Source: Desulfobacterales bacterium (GTDB lineage Bacteria > Desulfobacterota > DSM-4660 > Desulfatiglandales > B25-G16). From it: DNA of 7,929 nucleotides. The stretch is from assembly GCA_030672485.1 (NCBI GenBank), contig DAOVGH010000010.1, positions 1 through 7,929 of the forward strand. The letters are read 5' to 3'. This document shows, piece after piece, positions 5,160 through 7,929 of this stretch. Made by a program: the position numbers and the translations under genes. The number at the start of each line of letters is the position of its first letter. The first letter of the stretch is position 1. The notes under the pieces were generated by a model. It had not been told where the DNA came from and did not search any database. It was given only the letters and a program-made list of their open reading frames with translations.

Positions 5160-7522
5160 GGAACTTCATCAAAATAACGCTCTTCGTTTTTCTTGTTATC
5201 CTTTTTTTGGTTGGGGTAACGGGTATTGGCTTGTGGTATTTGTGGTCAAGTAACCTTCCATACATAGGCTCTCTTAGGGATTATAATCCCCCGGTCATCA
5301 CGGAAGTTCTTGCTGATGATGGTCAGGTTATCGGCCAGTTCTGGGATGAAAGGAGGATCCTGGTACCACTGGAGGAGATCTCCACTCATACCGTTAATGC
5401 CTTTATTGCCGCAGAGGACGACCGATTCTTTCAGCACAGGGGTATCGACCTTTCAAGTATCGTGAGGGCACTTTTCAAGAATATTAAGGCGCGCAGGATT
5501 GAACAGGGAGGAAGCACGATCACCCAGCAGGTAACCAAATCGCTTCTTCTCAAGAACCCCGCGAGGACTTACAAAAGGAAGGTCAGGGAGGCACTGCTAT
5601 CCGTTCAAATTGAAAGGGAATTCTCCAAAGAGGAGATTCTCTACCTTTATCTGAATCAAATATACCTGGGTCATAGGCTCTATGGTGCCGAGGTAGCCAG
5701 CCAGGTCTACTTTGGCAAAAAGGCCAGTGAATTAACGATCGCCGAGTCAGCCCTCCTGGCCGGTCTCGCCCAAGCCCCAAGCAGAGATTCCCCGATCAAA
5801 CATCCTGACCGGGCCGAACTGAGACGGAGATACGTTTTAGAGAGGATGAGGGCTGAGGGGTTCATAGATGATAAGGCGTTTGAAGAGGCCTTGAAAAAGG
5901 AGTTGGAGATTCGGCCAAATAAAGGACAGCTCGCTAACATAGCCCCTTACTTCCTGGAACATGTTCGCCAGGCTGTCGAGCGAAAATACGGTCGCCATCT
6001 CCTTTATAATGGTGGGCTCAAGATCCACACCACTGTGGATCTACCAGTGCAGATAGCGGCAAAAAATGCCATTCAAAGGGGAATAGATGAGTTTGATAAG
6101 AGAGAGGGGTTCAGGGGCCCCGTAAGGAGGATCTCCCTTGATGATGAAGACGAGTTCAATCGACAGATGATGGAGACATTAGAGAGTAAGCCCTTGGAGA
6201 TCGGGGTAATTACTGAAGGGATTGTTAAAAAGGTAGACAGCAGAAAGAAACATACCATTGTTCAGATCGGGGATCAACGTGGAGTGCTTCCCCTGTCAAA
6301 TATGAAATGGGCGCGGAGGGTTGATCCGGAAAAGGCTTACTTTGAGGACAAGTTGAAAGATCCAGCCGATGTGTTAACACCGGGAGATATAATCATGGTA
6401 AAAATCACGGAAAAGGCGAAGGATTTTCCTGGCTGGATCCTATCATTAGAACAGATGCCTGAGGCACAGGCAGCCCTGGTCTGCTTGGATGCCAAAACAG
6501 GATATGTGAAGGCCTTGGTTGGTGGATTGGATTTTTCCAAAAGTCAGTTTAACAGGGCAACTCAGGCAAGGAGGCAACCTGGCTCCGCCTTCAAGGCTGT
6601 AATCTATGCAGCAGCCCTGGATAAGGGATTCACACCTTCCTCCATAATCATCGATGCACCTTTTATCTCCCCCATTGGTGAGGATGAGGAGGAAAGGCTA
6701 TGGAAGCCGAGAAATTATAAGGAAAAATTTTATGGACGTACCCTCTTTAGGACTGGCCTGATACAATCACGAAATGTAATTACCATAAAGATTCTAAAGG
6801 AGATCGGTATTCGCCACGCGATTGACTATGCAAGGCGGATGGGGATAGAGTCTCCACTCAGTGCCGATCTATCTTTGGCCCTTGGCTCATCGGGGGTATC
6901 CCTTGTTGAATTGACGAGGGCATACTCGGTCTTTGCCAATGGCGGTATGCTGGTAGAACCCATATTTATTACTAAAATAGTTGATAGGAGCGGAAAGGTT
7001 CTCGAAGAAAACCATCCTTCATTTACCGAGGCAATCTCCCACGATACAGCCTATGTAATGACAGATCTTTTGAAGGCAGCGGTCAAGGAGGGTACAGGCT
7101 GGAGGGCGAAAGCGCTGAAAAGACCGGTGGCAGGCAAAACCGGTACCACTGACGAACTGAGGGATGCATGGTTTATCGGTTTTAACCCTTCCCTTGTTGT
7201 TGGCGTGTGGGTGGGTTATGATGACAGAAAACCGATGGGCAAAGGAGAAACTGGATCAAGGGCTGCTACCCCTCTTTGGCTTTACTTTGTGAGGGAGGTT
7301 CTCAAGGGAAAACCGAAAATCCCCTTTCAACATCCTGAGGATGTAGTTATCACCAAAATAGATGCCAAAACCGGCCTCTTGGCAAGCCCTTACTCAAAGA
7401 AAACCTGCTTTCAGGCATTCAAGAAAGGCACAGAGCCTACTGCCTATTCCCCAAAACCAGACCGCGGAAAACCTGGGGAATTCTTCCAGCTCGATATGGA
7501 CTACTCCGGTAGTTCAAGGTAA
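5156..7522 (+). CDS. mrcA: penicillin-binding protein 1A, bifunctional class A peptidoglycan synthase
   Basis: A complete 788-residue inner-membrane protein that polymerises lipid II into glycan strands and cross-links them in the periplasm. Residues about 5-30 are one membrane anchor. The GT51 glycosyltransferase (about 60-235) has EDDRFFQHRG with catalytic E87, GGSTITQQ (118-125), RKVREALLS (141-149), KEEILYLYLNQIYLG (158-172) and SALLAGLAQAPS. An OB-like insert spans about 320-433, typical of Gram-negative PBP1A. The transpeptidase (about 435-715) has the active-site SxxK as S477-AF-K480, SxN as S538-R-N540, and KTGT at 661-664. The common Pro after SxxK is Ala here. All catalytic motifs are present and the length is normal. 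Its ATG overlaps the comM stop as ATGA, with AGGAAG upstream inside comM, so translation is probably coupled. Its end overlaps the convergent squalene synthase gene by 22 bp. Confidence 0.97.
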   Translation: MRNFIKITLFVFLVILFLVGVTGIGLWYLWSSNLPYIGSLRDYNPPVITEVLADDGQVIGQFWDERRILVPLEEISTHTVNAFIAAEDDRFFQHRGIDLSSIVRALFKNIKARRIEQGGSTITQQVTKSLLLKNPARTYKRKVREALLSVQIEREFSKEEILYLYLNQIYLGHRLYGAEVASQVYFGKKASELTIAESALLAGLAQAPSRDSPIKHPDRAELRRRYVLERMRAEGFIDDKAFEEALKKELEIRPNKGQLANIAPYFLEHVRQAVERKYGRHLLYNGGLKIHTTVDLPVQIAAKNAIQRGIDEFDKREGFRGPVRRISLDDEDEFNRQMMETLESKPLEIGVITEGIVKKVDSRKKHTIVQIGDQRGVLPLSNMKWARRVDPEKAYFEDKLKDPADVLTPGDIIMVKITEKAKDFPGWILSLEQMPEAQAALVCLDAKTGYVKALVGGLDFSKSQFNRATQARRQPGSAFKAVIYAAALDKGFTPSSIIIDAPFISPIGEDEEERLWKPRNYKEKFYGRTLFRTGLIQSRNVITIKILKEIGIRHAIDYARRMGIESPLSADLSLALGSSGVSLVELTRAYSVFANGGMLVEPIFITKIVDRSGKVLEENHPSFTEAISHDTAYVMTDLLKAAVKEGTGWRAKALKRPVAGKTGTTDELRDAWFIGFNPSLVVGVWVGYDDRKPMGKGETGSRAATPLWLYFVREVLKGKPKIPFQHPEDVVITKIDAKTGLLASPYSKKTCFQAFKKGTEPTAYSPKPDRGKPGEFFQLDMDYSGSSR

Positions 7523-7929
7523 TCAGCATAATGCTTTCTGATCCCCAGATAGTCCTCCTCCAATGAACTGTTTGATCGAGCGTAGGTAGCGGATTTGTGT
7601 ATTATGGAAGCAACCTCTTGCCTTGATATCTTGTCTCCCTCCATCTGTACTATCTTGCCTACTGTTCTACAACCTATGATAAATGGTATGATGCAGAACA
7701 TCCTGATGGATCTTTCACGTAAAGGTAGCAATTTTATATACCTCAGGGTTGAGTCCAGATAGGTTACTATAAGAGGTACCATACCCCTTATTATTCCACG
7801 CCTCTGTTTCGTAGATAGGGTTTCGATCCTATCAAGTTCGATTTGATATCTTTCCGTTATAGTAAGCGGGATATAACACCAACCCCTCGCTATGTCCCTT
7901 TTATAATCCTTGATGATATTTATCAGCTG
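7501..7929 (-). CDS. squalene synthase (farnesyl-diphosphate farnesyltransferase family), C-terminal part
   Basis: Reading from the right edge leftwards, the frame is open for 142 codons and stops with TAG at 7503-7501; the start lies beyond the window. The first residues seen are QLINIIKDYKRDIARGWCYIP, shaped like the second aspartate-rich motif of squalene/phytoene synthases (NIxxDxxxD followed by RGxxYxP), which binds Mg-diphosphate. Further on, SIRMFCIIPF followed by KISRQEV parallels the C-terminal FCAIP...VKI region of squalene synthases. The enzyme would join two farnesyl diphosphates head to head to give squalene, usually for hopanoids in bacteria. Phytoene synthase or an HpnC/HpnD-type enzyme cannot be fully excluded because the first Asp-rich motif is outside the window. 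The gene converges on PBP1A and overlaps its last 22 bp. Confidence 0.8.
   Translation of the reverse strand, partial: QLINIIKDYKRDIARGWCYIPLTITERYQIELDRIETLSTKQRRGIIRGMVPLIVTYLDSTLRYIKLLPLRERSIRMFCIIPFIIGCRTVGKIVQMEGDKISRQEVASIIHKSATYARSNSSLEEDYLGIRKHYADYLELPE

Noticed and set aside
7523..7545. ATCAG...CTGAT with inner AGCAT/ATGCT after the PBP1A stop, as terminator
   Set aside because: The stems are short, there is no T-tract, and the stretch is coding sequence of the squalene synthase on the other strand.

Overview
The window looks like bacterial chromosome, most likely from a Gram-negative anaerobe of the Desulfobacterota (deltaproteobacterial) type. This placement is inferred from the mix of families: a Tat-exported gluconolactonase-like protein, a long REP-type Y1 transposase with a DnaA-like C-terminus, an archaeal-type P-loop ATPase, a ComM/YifB ATPase, a class A penicillin-binding protein and a squalene synthase. 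No rRNA, tRNA or CRISPR array was seen.

Layout. (a) 1-630: the 5' end of a minus-strand gene for a Tat-signal SMP-30/gluconolactonase-family protein runs off the left edge. Its upstream region holds a candidate promoter, a 13-codon reading frame behind a perfect AGGAGG, and a hairpin that swallows that frame's stop codon. (b) 672-3465: a transposon-derived block. It starts with a 211-bp 5' fragment of a REP-associated Y1 transposase element. About 350 bp of gene-free, hairpin-rich DNA follow, then a complete archaeal-type AAA/P-loop ATPase gene, then a full-length copy of the same element with 22-bp terminal inverted repeats. The fragment and the full copy share the same left end (about 94% identical by hand count), so the whole 2.8-kb block is itself bracketed by inverted ends, with the ATPase inside as a possible passenger. 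(c) 3466-7522: after an intergenic spacer with an extended -10 promoter, a two-gene operon encodes a ComM/YifB-family Mg-chelatase-like ATPase and a bifunctional PBP1A peptidoglycan synthase, joined by an ATGA overlap. (d) 7501-7929: the 3' part of a minus-strand squalene synthase gene enters from the right edge and overlaps the end of the PBP1A gene tail-to-tail by 22 bp.

The comM-PBP1A pair and the squalene synthase look like ordinary chromosomal genes (DNA processing, cell wall, and triterpenoid/hopanoid precursor synthesis). The block at 672-3465 is the accessory, recently rearranged part. The most noteworthy items are the TIR-bracketed ATPase/transposase block, the transposase element with clear terminal inverted repeats, and the leader-ORF/hairpin arrangement in front of the gluconolactonase-like gene.
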